A DNA stretch of 64,000 nucleotides, from assembly GCF_002843315.1 (NCBI RefSeq), contig NZ_MVDD01000002.1:496001-560000 (forward strand), given 5' to 3'. Under the pieces are notes generated by a model. The model searched no databases, was not told the DNA's origin, and saw only the letters and a program-made list of their open reading frames with translations. This document shows positions 18,532 through 27,969 of this stretch, piece by piece. Each line of letters opens with the position of its first letter. The first letter of the stretch is position 1. Source of the stretch: Labilibaculum filiforme. Lineage in GTDB: Bacteria; Bacteroidota; Bacteroidia; Bacteroidales; Marinifilaceae. The translations under genes were made by a program, and so were the position numbers.

Positions 18532-18539
18532 TAAATTTG
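18532..18539 (+). promoter_or_regulatory. Promoter -7 box before smpB
   Basis: TAAATTTG matches TAnnTTTG and lies 21 bases before the smpB ATG at 18561. It contains the TTG at 18537 that would otherwise open a longer frame, so it also supports the downstream start. Confidence 0.5.
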
Positions 18540-18560
18540 TTGGGCAATAAAGAATTTACA

Positions 18561-19007
18561 ATGCAGAAAATCAACATCAGAAATAAAAAAGCAAGCTTCG
18601 AATACGAATTCATAGAGACCTTTGTGGCAGGAATTCAGCTATTTGGAACTGAAATCAAGTCTATTCGTGCAGGGAAAGCAAATATTGGAGACTCCTTTTG
18701 CTATTTTAGTGCAAATGAGCTTTACGTGAAAGAAATGCACATTTCCGAATATAAATTTGGCTCCTACTATAATCACGAAGAAAAAAGAGAACGTAAACTC
18801 CTTCTTAACCGAAAAGAACTAGACAAATTAGATCGTAAAACGAAAGAAAGCGGTTTAACAATTGTGCCATTAAGAATTTTCTTGAACGAAAAAGGCTTTG
18901 CCAAAATGGAAATTGCACTCTGTCGAGGGAAAAAACACTACGATAAAAGAGAGAGCTTAAAACAACGCGATCATAAAATAGAGATAGACCGCATGATGAA
19001 GAGATAG
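18561..19007 (+). CDS. smpB: SsrA-binding protein SmpB
   Basis: Binds tmRNA and delivers it to stalled ribosomes for trans-translation. The 148-residue product has the core [20 protein letters not shown], the motif NIGDSFCYF, and the basic C-terminal tail [20 protein letters not shown], which is unstructured in solution and enters the mRNA channel. The start at the ATG 18561 gives the normal length. The tmRNA gene itself is not in this window. Confidence 0.95.
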   Translation: MQKINIRNKKASFEYEFIETFVAGIQLFGTEIKSIRAGKANIGDSFCYFSANELYVKEMHISEYKFGSYYNHEEKRERKLLLNRKELDKLDRKTKESGLTIVPLRIFLNEKGFAKMEIALCRGKKHYDKRESLKQRDHKIEIDRMMKR

Positions 19008-19052
19008 TTAGCTCGAACCGCTCCTTTTTATTGAAAAAAACCAAGTATTTCC

Positions 19053-19084
19053 TTTCAAAACTCCCACTTTTTGTTCTATATTTG
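19053..19084 (+). promoter_or_regulatory. Orphan promoter pointing into a gene-free block
   Basis: TTTC (19053-19056), a 20-base spacer and a perfect TATATTTG (19077-19084) form a good Bacteroidota promoter. Rightward transcription from here meets no coding frame before the convergent nucleoside kinase gene ends at 19301; it would cross the DnaA-box-like cluster. It could make a short RNA. Confidence 0.45.
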
Positions 19085-19147
19085 CACCCCGGTTCTGAAA
19101 AACCAGTCCCAATATATTTTTCTACTTTTAAACAGAGTATTAACAAG

Positions 19148-19299
19148 TTATCAACAGTGTTGATTAATTGTTAATAACTTCTAAACACCCCTATTTAAGA
19201 TCATCTCAATTGTTAATAACTAAAAATCCCTGTTTTAATTGATAAGGTTATTAACAAGTAAAACAGGGATGAATATGAACAGGTGAAAAGTTATCAACA
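19148..19299. repeat. Cluster of DnaA-box-like 9-mers, candidate replication origin or regulatory block
   Basis: Five 9-mers of the form TTAT[CT]AACA occur in 152 bases: TTATCAACA at 19148-19156 and 19291-19299, TTATTAACA at 19248-19256, and the same on the minus strand (TGTTAATAA) at 19169-19177 and 19211-19219. A sixth with one mismatch (TGTTGATTA, 19158-19166) forms a near-palindrome with the first. Each TTATCAACA differs from the E. coli consensus TTATCCACA at one position. AATTGTTAATAAC is repeated exactly at 19166-19178 and 19208-19220. An 11-base inverted repeat (19226-19236 and 19260-19270) encloses one box and may also act as terminator for the gene at 19301. Gene orientation does not switch here, which weakens the origin reading. 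Confidence 0.4.
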
Positions 19300-19300
19300 G

Positions 19301-20968
19301 CTAATACTCAAAAGTACTTCCTCCTAAAAACTCTCTCATTAATGAGGTTGGTGGTATTTCGGCATCGCTAATTGGAACAAAGTAGCTGAAAAACTTCAAC
19401 AATCGATTTGCTTCGGAATATTCTGCCTGATTAGGCTGAATCTCCTTTAATATAGGCTCTGCGTATCGTTTTAAAACCCCCAACTCATACTGAAGCGCTG
19501 AATTAAACATGACATCCGCCTCTTCCTGATACGGAAAAATATTTTTTTCCTCGCCACGACGAACGCTTGGCCAACGACTAATTGTATCTAATGCACTGTA
19601 ATTTCTATATTTATGATCACGAACAATTCTTCTAATCAAGCGATTATCGGTCGATGGAATTCTATTGTGTCCATCAATAGAAATAGAAGTTAGAGCCGAA
19701 ATATAAATTCTAAATTTAGAATCATCAGCAATAAGTGGCGTTAACTTTGGATTTAGCGCATGAATTCCTTCCACAACTAAAACCTGCTTGCCATTAATTT
19801 TTAATTTTTCGCCATCGTAATAACGCGTTCCTGTTTCGAATGAAAACTTTGGTAACTCGACCTCATTACCATTTAAAAGATCAACCAAATTCTCATTAAA
19901 CAATCTAATATCTAAAGATTCCAAGGCTTCAAAATCGTATTCTCCATTTTCATCTCTTGGAGTTTTATCTCGATTCACGAAATAATTATCCAACGATAAA
20001 TTTACTGGATGCAAACCAGCAACTTTCAGCTGAATAGCTAATCGTTTGCCGAAGGTTGTTTTCCCCGATGATGAAGGTCCAGAGATAAGAATTAATTTGG
20101 TATGCTTTTTTTTCTTGCGAATTTTATCGGCTATTTGAGAAATTTTCTTCTCGTGCAAGGCCTCGGATATTTTAATTAGCTCTGAAATATTATTATTCTC
20201 GACATAGCCATTCAAATCTCCAACATTGGAAATATTCAGCACATTTCCCCAGCGTTTGTACTCACTAAAAATTTTCAGCATTTTTTCCTGAGGAATAAAA
20301 GGTTCTGTTACCGAAGTATCTCTTCTTCCAGGAGCCATAAGTAACATTCCCTGAGCAAAAGGTAACAAATCGAACACTTTTAGTTTGCCCGTAGATGGCA
20401 CTAAAAATCCATAAAAATAATCTACACTATCCCCCAAATGGTATACCGATGTAAATAAGTTGCCTCGGGTTTTAAATAAACTTGTTTTCTCTTTCAAGCC
20501 ATTCGCTTCGAATAATTCAATTGCTTTCTCTGTTTCAATTTCTTCTCGAATAAAAGGAAGATCCTCCTCTACAATCGCCTGCATTCTCTTTTTTATATTC
20601 TCAACATCTTCAGGCGTAAGCAATATATTCTTATCTGTTACTCGACAATATAAACCATTGGAAATAGAATGTTCAACCCTAAAGCTAGCTTTGGGATACA
20701 AATCATGAACCGCCTTGTAAAGCAAAAAACACAGCGAGCGAACATACATTCTTCGTCCATCGGGATGTGTTCCATCCACAAAAAGAACTTTTTTAGGCTT
20801 GTAAATTTCGTAGGTAAGCTCCTTCAGTTTATTATTCACCATTGCTCCTAGCACCTCGCCATTATATTGTGGTTTGTGATCTGCTAGTATGGTTTGAAGA
20901 TCGGTGCCAATAGCATAAGATCTTTTCTCTTTTAAATCTTCAAAATAAATATCAATTAATTTTCCCAT
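19301..20968 (-). CDS. Nucleoside (uridine-like) kinase with ThrRS-like N-terminus
   Basis: A 555-residue fusion. Residues 1-60 look like a TGS domain and about 65-240 like the editing/SAD region of threonyl-tRNA synthetase (THPDGRRMYVRSLCFLLY, VEHSISNGLYCRV). Residues about 290-500 are a uridine kinase/phosphoribulokinase-type P-loop domain: Walker A GPSSSGKT at 297-304, then SLDNYFVNRDKTPRDENGEY and VLVVEGIHALNP. It probably phosphorylates a nucleoside in pyrimidine salvage. This fusion is common in Bacteroidota and some Firmicutes; the role of the synthetase-like part is unclear. It lacks the synthetase catalytic core. Confidence 0.88.
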   Translation of the reverse strand: MGKLIDIYFEDLKEKRSYAIGTDLQTILADHKPQYNGEVLGAMVNNKLKELTYEIYKPKKVLFVDGTHPDGRRMYVRSLCFLLYKAVHDLYPKASFRVEHSISNGLYCRVTDKNILLTPEDVENIKKRMQAIVEEDLPFIREEIETEKAIELFEANGLKEKTSLFKTRGNLFTSVYHLGDSVDYFYGFLVPSTGKLKVFDLLPFAQGMLLMAPGRRDTSVTEPFIPQEKMLKIFSEYKRWGNVLNISNVGDLNGYVENNNISELIKISEALHEKKISQIADKIRKKKKHTKLILISGPSSSGKTTFGKRLAIQLKVAGLHPVNLSLDNYFVNRDKTPRDENGEYDFEALESLDIRLFNENLVDLLNGNEVELPKFSFETGTRYYDGEKLKINGKQVLVVEGIHALNPKLTPLIADDSKFRIYISALTSISIDGHNRIPSTDNRLIRRIVRDHKYRNYSALDTISRWPSVRRGEEKNIFPYQEEADVMFNSALQYELGVLKRYAEPILKEIQPNQAEYSEANRLLKFFSYFVPISDAEIPPTSLMREFLGGSTFEY

Positions 20969-21121
20969 AAAATTCTAAATTTACTAGTTGCCCGCTTATG
21001 ATTATATTGTTTTTAAAGATAACAATAAGGAGGTCACATTTAAAAGCTAACCCGTTAAATTTTGTTAAGTTCCTATATAGAAATTGAAAGTAAGGCAAGT
21101 ATATTTCCTCTGATCTGATTC

Positions 21122-21151
21122 AAAAAAAAAGATTCCCAAATTGAGAATCTT
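21122..21151 (-). terminator. Terminator after uvrA
   Basis: Stem AAGATTC (21129-21135) with GAATCTT (21145-21151). On the minus strand it is followed by nine T residues (complement of 21122-21130). Confidence 0.88.
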
Positions 21152-21174
21152 ATTCATAGAACTTTACGTGTTAA

Positions 21175-24036
21175 TTATTTCATTTCCTCTTTTAAAAATT
21201 GAGCGGTAAATGACTTCTTACATTTAATAAGATCTTCAGGCGTACCCTCGAATAATATTTCACCACCATTGCGACCGCCTTCCATTCCAATGTCAATTAT
21301 ATGATCGGCAACTTTAATCACATCCATATTGTGTTCTATCACGATCACCGTATTTCCTTTGTTAACAAGACGATTCAACACATCAAGCAAAACTCTCACA
21401 TCCTCGAAATGCAAACCCGTAGTTGGTTCGTCGAGAATATACATGGTTTGTCCGGTATCTCTTTTAGCCAGTTCGGTTGCCAATTTCACCCGTTGCGATT
21501 CCCCTCCCGAAAGGGTTGTAGATGGCTGACCAAGTGTTATATATCCCAAACCAACATCCTTAAGCACCTTTAACTTCATTTGAATAGAAGGAATGTTTTC
21601 AAAAAATTCTACCGATTGATTAATGGTCATATCCAAAACATCCCCTATCGACTTTCCTTTGTAACGAACCTCCAGAGTCTCTCTGTTGTAACGCTTTCCA
21701 TTGCATTCATCGCAATGCACATACACATCAGGAAGAAAATTCATTTCGATAGATCGCACCCCAGCGCCCTGACAGGTTTCACATCGCCCTCCTTTCACAT
21801 TGAATGAGAATCGACCTGCTTTATATCCACGAATCTGCGACTCGGGCAATTTCTCGTATAGCTTTCTAATATCACCAAATAGATTTGTGTAGGTAGCCGG
21901 ATTAGATCTTGGTGTGCGACCCAATGGAGATTGATTCACCTCTACTACTTTATCGATATTCTTTATGCCGCTAATTTTTTCGTAAGGCAAAGGATCTGCA
22001 ACCGACCGATAGAAGTGTTGAGATAAAATTGGCTGTAAGGTTCCATTAATCAAGCTTGACTTGCCACTTCCCGAAACCCCTGTAACACAAATAAATTTCC
22101 CCAAAGGTAAAGTAACAGTTACATTTTTTAGGTTATTTCCGGTGCAACCTTTTAAGCTGATTGTTTTCCCGTTCCCTTCTCTTCTACTTTCAGGGATCGC
22201 AATTTTTTTAACGCCATTTAAGTAATGAGCCGTTAAACTATTCCCTTTCAGGATAAGTTCAGGCGTTCCGGCCGCTACCACCTCTCCTCCATGTTTTCCT
22301 GCAAATGGTCCCATATCTACCACATAATCAGCCGATAGAATCATATCTTTATCGTGCTCAACAACAATTACCGAATTGCCTGAATCTCGCAACTGCTGCA
22401 AAGAATAAATCAGTCGCTGATTGTCTCTTTGGTGCAAACCGATACTTGGCTCATCGAGAATATAAAGCACATTCACCAACTGAGAACCTATTTGTGTTGC
22501 TAATCGAATACGTTGCGATTCTCCTCCCGAAAGGGTTACAGAACTTCTGTTGAGCGATAAGTATTCCAAACCAACATCAAGCAGGAAGCCCAATCGAGAT
22601 CGTATTTCCTTTAATATCTCCTGTGCGATTATTTGTTGCTTCTCGTTTAAATGTTGTTCTAAATCCTGAAACCATTCACTCAACAAACCCAAATCCATCA
22701 TCGATACATCGGAGATATTTTTGTCGTGAATTTTAAAATGAAGAGATTCTTTTTTTAAACGATTTCCATTACAAGAATCGCAAACTTTAGTAATAATGAA
22801 TTGTTCGGCCCATTTCTTCGCCTTTTTCGAGGTTACATTACTTTCCTGATTAGAAATGTACTTAATCACCCCATCGAAACTAAGAAAGTAATTGGAAGAT
22901 GCTCCCAAGGGTGTATTATCCAACTTGAATGTTTCGCTGGATCCATCCAAAATAATACTTAATGCTTCCTCGGGAATTTCATTTATAGGCGTATCCATCA
23001 CGAAATTATACTTTCGTCCGATAGCCTCCAGCTGCCAAAATATCAATGAGTTTTTATATTTTCCTAAAGGTACAATCCCTCCTTCGCGGATACTCAATTT
23101 CGCATCGGGAATAATCTTATCCATATCAATGGCATTTACCCGACCTAGACCTTTACACTTGGGACAAGCTCCGTGTGGAGAGTTAAAAGAAAAGCTATGT
23201 GGCGCTGGTGTATTGTAGGATATTCCCGTTGTAGGGCACATCAATAAACGGCTATAAAATCGTAGCTCGTCCGAATCCTTATCCAGAATCATGGTGATTC
23301 CTTTTCCATGCTTCATAGCGGTTTGCACCGATTCTTTTAAGCGTTTATCGCCTACTTCTTCTACCACTAACTTATCAATCAGCACTTCGATGCTGTGATT
23401 TTTATATCGATCGACCTTATAGCCATGATGAAGCTCGACAATTTCGCCATCGACCCGGGCATACAAAAAACCTTTACTTCGAATTTGCTCGAATAGCTCC
23501 TTATAGTGACCTTTGCGACCTTTTACAATGGGAGCAAGAATCAAGATTCTTTTATCCGCAAATTTTTCATGAATTAAATCGATAATTTGCTCATCGGTAT
23601 ATTTCACCATTTCTTCGCCCGTTTCGTAGGAATAGGCTATACCTGCTCTTGCGTAGAGCAGTCGAAGAAAATCGTATAGTTCGGTAATCGTTCCAACAGT
23701 AGAACGAGGATTTTTGTTGGTGGTTTTTTGCTCAATAGAAATAACAGGACTCAAACCTGTAATTTTATCTACATCCGGGCGTTCCATTCCCCCCAAAAAC
23801 TGTCGGGCATAAGCCGAAAAAGTTTCAATATATCTTCTTTGTCCTTCGGCATAAATGGTATCGAAAGCCAAAGAGGATTTTCCACTTCCACTTAAACCTG
23901 TAATTACCGAAAGTTTGTTTCTTGGAATGCTTACGTCTATATTTTTGAGGTTATGAACACGAGCGCCTAAAACTTCGACATTTTCGGTCTCCAGCTGTTC
24001 TTCCCCATTGCTGTTCTTTTTACTTGTACTACTCAA
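21175..24036 (-). CDS. uvrA: Excinuclease ABC subunit UvrA
   Basis: Damage-recognition ATPase of nucleotide excision repair, about 953 residues. Two ABC ATPase halves are visible: Walker A motifs GLSGSGKSS and GVSGSGKSS, and signatures LSGGESQRIRLATQIG and LSGGESQRVKLATELA. Zinc-finger cysteines are present in CPKCKGLGR, CDSCNGNRL and CETCQGAGVRS...CDECNGKRY. The frame has no early ATG. A GTG at 24060 is possible, but the TTG at 24036 is preceded eight bases upstream by AAAGGAG, a rare good Shine-Dalgarno here, so I use the TTG. The lytic transglycosylase gene ends 32 bases upstream (8 if the GTG is used), so they may be co-transcribed. Confidence 0.95.
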   Translation of the reverse strand: MSSTSKKNSNGEEQLETENVEVLGARVHNLKNIDVSIPRNKLSVITGLSGSGKSSLAFDTIYAEGQRRYIETFSAYARQFLGGMERPDVDKITGLSPVISIEQKTTNKNPRSTVGTITELYDFLRLLYARAGIAYSYETGEEMVKYTDEQIIDLIHEKFADKRILILAPIVKGRKGHYKELFEQIRSKGFLYARVDGEIVELHHGYKVDRYKNHSIEVLIDKLVVEEVGDKRLKESVQTAMKHGKGITMILDKDSDELRFYSRLLMCPTTGISYNTPAPHSFSFNSPHGACPKCKGLGRVNAIDMDKIIPDAKLSIREGGIVPLGKYKNSLIFWQLEAIGRKYNFVMDTPINEIPEEALSIILDGSSETFKLDNTPLGASSNYFLSFDGVIKYISNQESNVTSKKAKKWAEQFIITKVCDSCNGNRLKKESLHFKIHDKNISDVSMMDLGLLSEWFQDLEQHLNEKQQIIAQEILKEIRSRLGFLLDVGLEYLSLNRSSVTLSGGESQRIRLATQIGSQLVNVLYILDEPSIGLHQRDNQRLIYSLQQLRDSGNSVIVVEHDKDMILSADYVVDMGPFAGKHGGEVVAAGTPELILKGNSLTAHYLNGVKKIAIPESRREGNGKTISLKGCTGNNLKNVTVTLPLGKFICVTGVSGSGKSSLINGTLQPILSQHFYRSVADPLPYEKISGIKNIDKVVEVNQSPLGRTPRSNPATYTNLFGDIRKLYEKLPESQIRGYKAGRFSFNVKGGRCETCQGAGVRSIEMNFLPDVYVHCDECNGKRYNRETLEVRYKGKSIGDVLDMTINQSVEFFENIPSIQMKLKVLKDVGLGYITLGQPSTTLSGGESQRVKLATELAKRDTGQTMYILDEPTTGLHFEDVRVLLDVLNRLVNKGNTVIVIEHNMDVIKVADHIIDIGMEGGRNGGEILFEGTPEDLIKCKKSFTAQFLKEEMK

Positions 24037-24068
24037 TTTACAATCTCCTTTTACACCCACTTAATTTG

Positions 24069-25061
24069 CTACTTTACTGCAATCGAATCTGAAGGGTTTT
24101 TATATTCAGAAAATGCAAAATTAATATATCCTTTGGCAGGAAGCGTAATTTCGTACTCTTTTTTAGATAAATTTGTGAGATAAGCTTTACGAAGCCAAGG
24201 GTTAAAATGCTTTAGTATCTTATAATTAACTCCATTTTCCTTTGCAAAGACAGCAAAATCGTCCACTTTACCAGTCACTTTTACTTTCCGAGTAGGAATA
24301 TTTGGATACAAATCGGATAAGCGGTATCGAAAACCAAATTCTTCAGAATTCTCCATTATTCTTTTAATAGCCATAATTCGAAATACATACCGACCTGTTT
24401 CTTCGCCTAAAAGCAAATCGAAATAATCGCCAGCATCCTGTAATTGCAATTGCTTATCGATAAACCTTCTGCCTGCATTGTAGGATGCGGCAACCAAAGT
24501 CCAGCTTCTGTATTTCTCGTAAGACTGCTTTAAGTACTTACAAGCCGCAATGGTCGATTTTTCTATATTATATCTCTCATCCACCTCTAATTCAACCTCT
24601 AAACCATAATCCTTTGCTGTTCCTTTCATGAACTGCCATATTCCTACTGCACCAGCAGATGACTCGACCGTAGGAACTAATCCGCTTTCGATCAATGCTA
24701 AATATTTAAAATCATCGGGTATCCCCTGCTCTTTTAATATTGGTTCGATAATAGGAAAATAACGATTGGCTCTTTTAATAAAGAGAAGTGTTTGCGATTG
24801 CCAATAGGTGTTCACCAACAATTCACGATCGAATGATTCTTTTACATCCCATCTATCCAAGGGAATATTTTCACCGGCAAAAATCATTTTTTCGGGCATT
24901 TTTAATGCATACACATTGTATTTACTCATATACTCGCTTCCAATATGTTCCGTAGTGGGATCGTCGACCTTTGAATAGTTAAAAAGTTGAGCTGCCATGT
25001 AAATACCTACAAGGACTACGATAAAAATGATGCTGTTTTTTAATGAAGTATATGGATTCAT
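24069..25061 (-). CDS. Lytic transglycosylase (SLT domain, MltD-like)
   Basis: Cleaves peptidoglycan glycan strands between MurNAc and GlcNAc. The 330-residue protein has one N-terminal hydrophobic segment (IIFIVVLVGIYMAAQLF) without a Cys lipobox, so it is probably anchored in the inner membrane and faces the periplasm. The SLT domain spans about 105-240: catalytic Glu125 in LALIESGL, then SSAGAVGIWQFMKGTA and LVAASYNAGRRFI. There are no C-terminal LysM repeats; the last 60 residues (VTGKVDDFAVFAKENGVNYK) hold one LysM-like segment at most. Confidence 0.9.
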   Translation of the reverse strand: MNPYTSLKNSIIFIVVLVGIYMAAQLFNYSKVDDPTTEHIGSEYMSKYNVYALKMPEKMIFAGENIPLDRWDVKESFDRELLVNTYWQSQTLLFIKRANRYFPIIEPILKEQGIPDDFKYLALIESGLVPTVESSAGAVGIWQFMKGTAKDYGLEVELEVDERYNIEKSTIAACKYLKQSYEKYRSWTLVAASYNAGRRFIDKQLQLQDAGDYFDLLLGEETGRYVFRIMAIKRIMENSEEFGFRYRLSDLYPNIPTRKVKVTGKVDDFAVFAKENGVNYKILKHFNPWLRKAYLTNLSKKEYEITLPAKGYINFAFSEYKNPSDSIAVK

Positions 25062-25319
25062 GCTTATTTTTTTTATTTGGCTATCAAAAGTATAAGATTC
25101 TACTGTATTTCAATCAAAAATGTTCCGAAATATTATCTATTTCCATCCCTAAAAAATACTTGTTCATCAAGAATGATTCTAAATAATTTAAATGAACTAT
25201 TTCCCAAGTTTTTTTGGTTTTAAAAGCAACAAAATTGTTCCGATTTCGTTGTATCTTAGATAAGCTATTGCATCACAACACCTATTGGTAATTACGCACC
25301 TATTCCAAAATCCAACAGA
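25062..25319. other. Divergent intergenic region without a clear motif
   Basis: This 258-base region separates the leftward transglycosylase gene from the rightward lipoprotein gene. It must hold promoters in both directions, but I find no good TTTG-N19-TAnnTTTG match. Confidence 0.35.
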
Positions 25320-26066
25320 ATGAAAAACTATCTTTTTATTCTTTCTTCCTTTTTGGCTAGCATCTTCTTAGCAGCATGCGATGGTGACGCTACGATCAAC
25401 TTTCCTACCAATATTATTCAAGATTCAAGAGTGTCGGACTCTACTTTTCAGATTCTTTTAGACGATGCCAGGTTGCTTTGCTTAAACTTGTATTTAAATG
25501 AGGAGACTCAAGAATTAAACGATATCGAAATTAATGAATCGCATGTAGCACCCTTTGTGTCGGCGCTTCAAATGGTGTTTTTAGATTCGCTGTTACCAGC
25601 TACTCAGGAAATCAGGAACTATCAAATTCATGCTCTTTGCAGGCTGCAGTTGCACCAAGGAATACTGCTTTCCGATACTATAAATACACCTATTAACTCG
25701 TGGTATCGGAATGGTTATTCCGACTACAAAGCCTTGGATAATTACATTTACAAATACAGTATTAGTCTTGATTCCATCGGAAATAACCAATACAAATACC
25801 AATCCGAAATTGGCATCAATCAGTTGGCGCTGGCCTCGGAGCTAAAAAGCATGGCTTTTATTCTTAACGCCAAAGCTAGCTCGTGCATAGGCGATGGTTC
25901 GCAAATTGAAATTATGGATTATTCGTCCGATTTTATTCACCTAATTTATAGTTACGGCTGGGGCGATTGTCCTTCGGGATGTATCAATAGACATTATTGG
26001 GAATTAGGTGTGTATGGTTCTGGCATGGTTGAAATTATTGCAGAATCGGGCAGTAAATTACCATAA
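25320..26066 (+). CDS. Lipoprotein of unknown function
   Basis: A 248-residue protein that I do not recognise. The N-terminus MKNYLFILSSFLASIFLAAC ends in a clear lipobox (Cys20). The mature part has mixed alpha/beta character, five further Cys (among them RLLCLNL, HALCRLQ, SSCIGD and WGDCPSGCIN, the last two near the end), and a C-terminal half ending in HYWELGVYGSGMVEIIAESG, which could be a beta-strand pair. The CPSGC pair might form a disulfide or metal site; that is speculation. Flanked by AT-rich gaps on both sides, so it is probably a single-gene unit. Confidence 0.75.
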   Translation: MKNYLFILSSFLASIFLAACDGDATINFPTNIIQDSRVSDSTFQILLDDARLLCLNLYLNEETQELNDIEINESHVAPFVSALQMVFLDSLLPATQEIRNYQIHALCRLQLHQGILLSDTINTPINSWYRNGYSDYKALDNYIYKYSISLDSIGNNQYKYQSEIGINQLALASELKSMAFILNAKASSCIGDGSQIEIMDYSSDFIHLIYSYGWGDCPSGCINRHYWELGVYGSGMVEIIAESGSKLP

Positions 26067-26225
26067 AAGCAAAGCATTATTCCGTTTTCCCTTTTCGGTT
26101 TTCTCCGAAGAAATAAGACCAAAGCGCGAACGGCTATAGCTTCCCATTTCGCACTCGTTTTCAAAATCCTTTTTTTACTTGAGCCTTTTTTATAAATTCA
26201 CTTCTCAATAAATTAAAAGGAAATT

Positions 26226-27407
26226 ATGCAATACAATTTTGATGAAATAATTGAAAGAAAAAATACAGACTCTATAAAATACGATGCCCTGGGAAAATTC
26301 TTTGGCAAGGACGATCTTCTTCCCCTTTGGGTTGCCGATATGGATTTTAAAGTTCCACCATGTATTTCGGATGCCATTCTTAAAAGAGCCAATCATGAAA
26401 TTTACGGCTACTCTTTTCGCAGCGACAAGTGCATTGAGAACATTCAAAACTGGCTCAAAACCAGACACAATTGGTCGGTTCGTAAAAAGTGGATCTCCAC
26501 TAGTCCGGGAGTAGTTACCGGCCTATCTCTTTTGCTAATGAGCTTAACCAATAAAGGAGACAAAATAGCGGTTCAACCTCCTGTTTACAACCCTTTTTAT
26601 CAGGTGGTAAATGACACCAAACGAGAGTTGGTTTACAACCCTTTGATAAGAACCGAAACGGGCTACGAAATGGATTTTAAGCAACTCGAAGAATTGGCAA
26701 AAAATGGAATAAAAGCATTGATACTGTGTAATCCTCACAATCCGGTTGGAAGAGTATGGACAAAAAAGGACTTGCTTCAACTTGGAGATCTTGCCAAAGC
26801 CTACGATTTTTTTATTATTTCTGATGAAATTCATCAGGATTTAATTTTAGAAGGATACAAACACATTCCGCTTGCTTCCTTATCCGAAGATTTAAACCAA
26901 AGAACCATTACCTGTATTGCTCCTTCGAAAACTTTTAATGTTGCAGGCTTATCGAGCTCCTTAATTATTATTCGAAATTCGGTATTTCGGAAAAAATACA
27001 AAAGATTGGTATCGGCCTTGCACTTAGATTTGGGAAATTTATTTGGACAGGTTGCTATGCAGGCCGGTTACGGGGAAGGAGCCGAATGGCTGGATCAGCT
27101 AATGATCTACTTAAAAGGCAATGTTGATTTTCTAAGAGAATATCTAAAGGAACATATCCCGGGAATAAAATTGGTTGAACCCGGAGCCACTTATTTACTT
27201 TGGTTGGATTACCGGGCGCTTGGAATTTCGACTGAAGACCTGCATCGCTTATTAATTAATAAAGCAGGTTTGGCAGTAAACGAAGGAACCAAGTTTGGCC
27301 CCGAAGGAGAAGGATATCTTCGCATTAACATTGGATGCCCAAGATCGGTACTCGCCATTGCTCTCGACAAAATAAAACAGACAGTAGATGAATTAAAGCA
27401 TTCCTAA
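26226..27407 (+). CDS. MalY/PatB-family PLP-dependent C-S lyase/aminotransferase
   Basis: A PLP enzyme of fold type I, 393 residues, in the MalY/PatB group; most members are cystathionine beta-lyases (C-S lyases). Group features are visible: PLWVADMDFKVPPCISDAI near residue 37, YGYSFRSDKC, NPHNPVGRVW, SDEIHQDL, and the PLP Lys235 in APSKTFNVAGLSSS. The C-terminal Arg that binds the substrate carboxylate lies in GYLRINIGCPRS. The ATG at 26226 follows AAAAGGAAATT, a weak ribosome site. Methionine biosynthesis or Cys degradation is likely. Confidence 0.9.
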   Translation: MQYNFDEIIERKNTDSIKYDALGKFFGKDDLLPLWVADMDFKVPPCISDAILKRANHEIYGYSFRSDKCIENIQNWLKTRHNWSVRKKWISTSPGVVTGLSLLLMSLTNKGDKIAVQPPVYNPFYQVVNDTKRELVYNPLIRTETGYEMDFKQLEELAKNGIKALILCNPHNPVGRVWTKKDLLQLGDLAKAYDFFIISDEIHQDLILEGYKHIPLASLSEDLNQRTITCIAPSKTFNVAGLSSSLIIIRNSVFRKKYKRLVSALHLDLGNLFGQVAMQAGYGEGAEWLDQLMIYLKGNVDFLREYLKEHIPGIKLVEPGATYLLWLDYRALGISTEDLHRLLINKAGLAVNEGTKFGPEGEGYLRINIGCPRSVLAIALDKIKQTVDELKHS

Positions 27408-27607
27408 TGAACTAATTCCAAGAAGTTTTACTCGCAAGTGCGGAGAAATTACAATTAAATGCAATAAATAATCGGTTGGGAAGGGTTACCTTTTAGCAAA
27501 TAAGAGAATAAAGAGGTGAGATTAGTTTAGAAGCTAAATATCTTACAAAAATAAACGACGATTAACTGTTGGTTTTCTCACAAAACCTGCATCTGTTTTT
27601 TACACCC

Positions 27608-27643
27608 AAACCCCCGACAAACTGCTATCGGGGGTTTATTTTT
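27608..27643 (+). terminator. Strong terminator about 200 bases after the MalY/PatB gene
   Basis: Perfect 10-base stem AAACCCCCGA (27608-27617) with TCGGGGGTTT (27628-27637), followed by ATTTTT. It is unusually far from the upstream stop codon (27407). Confidence 0.88.
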
Positions 27644-27697
27644 ACAAAAAAACATACTTTATTGGTCATCCACATCCTTCCTTCGCAGTATATCGCG

Positions 27698-27790
27698 TCT
27701 CTGTGTTAAAAACGTTCGTTCTGCGGATAAATCATTCCATCCTGTGGATTTACAAGCTCTTCTGCGGATCAATCGACAGGTTCTGTGGCA
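27698..27790 (+). repeat. Degenerate repeat with a 20-21 base period
   Basis: CTG[CT]G recurs at 27701, 27721, 27742, 27762 and 27783 (spacings 20, 21, 20, 21), the last four as CTGCGG, CTGTGG, CTGCGG, CTGTGG, mostly followed by AT. The period is two helical turns. The rest of each unit is poorly conserved. Confidence 0.5.
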
Positions 27791-27952
27791 AAAAATGCTG
27801 ATGATCTAAAAATATCTATTGCTCTTACTAAAAATCTAAAAGAGGTGGCAATAGAAATAGAACCAGACTGGTCTACTTATTTTTACATTAAAAAAGATGG
27901 GAAATGGGTGATCAATGAAGATAAGAAACCTTTGATAAACTATATAGAGTAA
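27785..27952 (+). pseudogene. C-terminal remnant of a lost gene, or a very small GTG-start gene
   Basis: A frame of 55 codons from a GTG at 27785 to the TAA at 27950. It has protein-like composition (IEIEPDWSTYFYIKKDGKWV, then INEDKKPLINYIE) and is followed at once by a good terminator, as the end of a real gene would be. There is no ATG, and the frame is closed by a stop a short way upstream inside the periodic repeat. The family cannot be named. It may be a small functional gene or only a relic. Confidence 0.35.
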
Positions 27953-27969
27953 GCTCTCCACTTTAAAAC

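Noticed and set aside
18805-19146. 113-codon minus-strand frame over the end of smpB
   Set aside because: Overlaps the conserved SmpB tail in antisense, with no family-like motifs.
19085-19300. tmRNA gene beside smpB
   Set aside because: No GGGG-type acceptor start, no tag-peptide frame and no 3' CCA-like tRNA half are visible.
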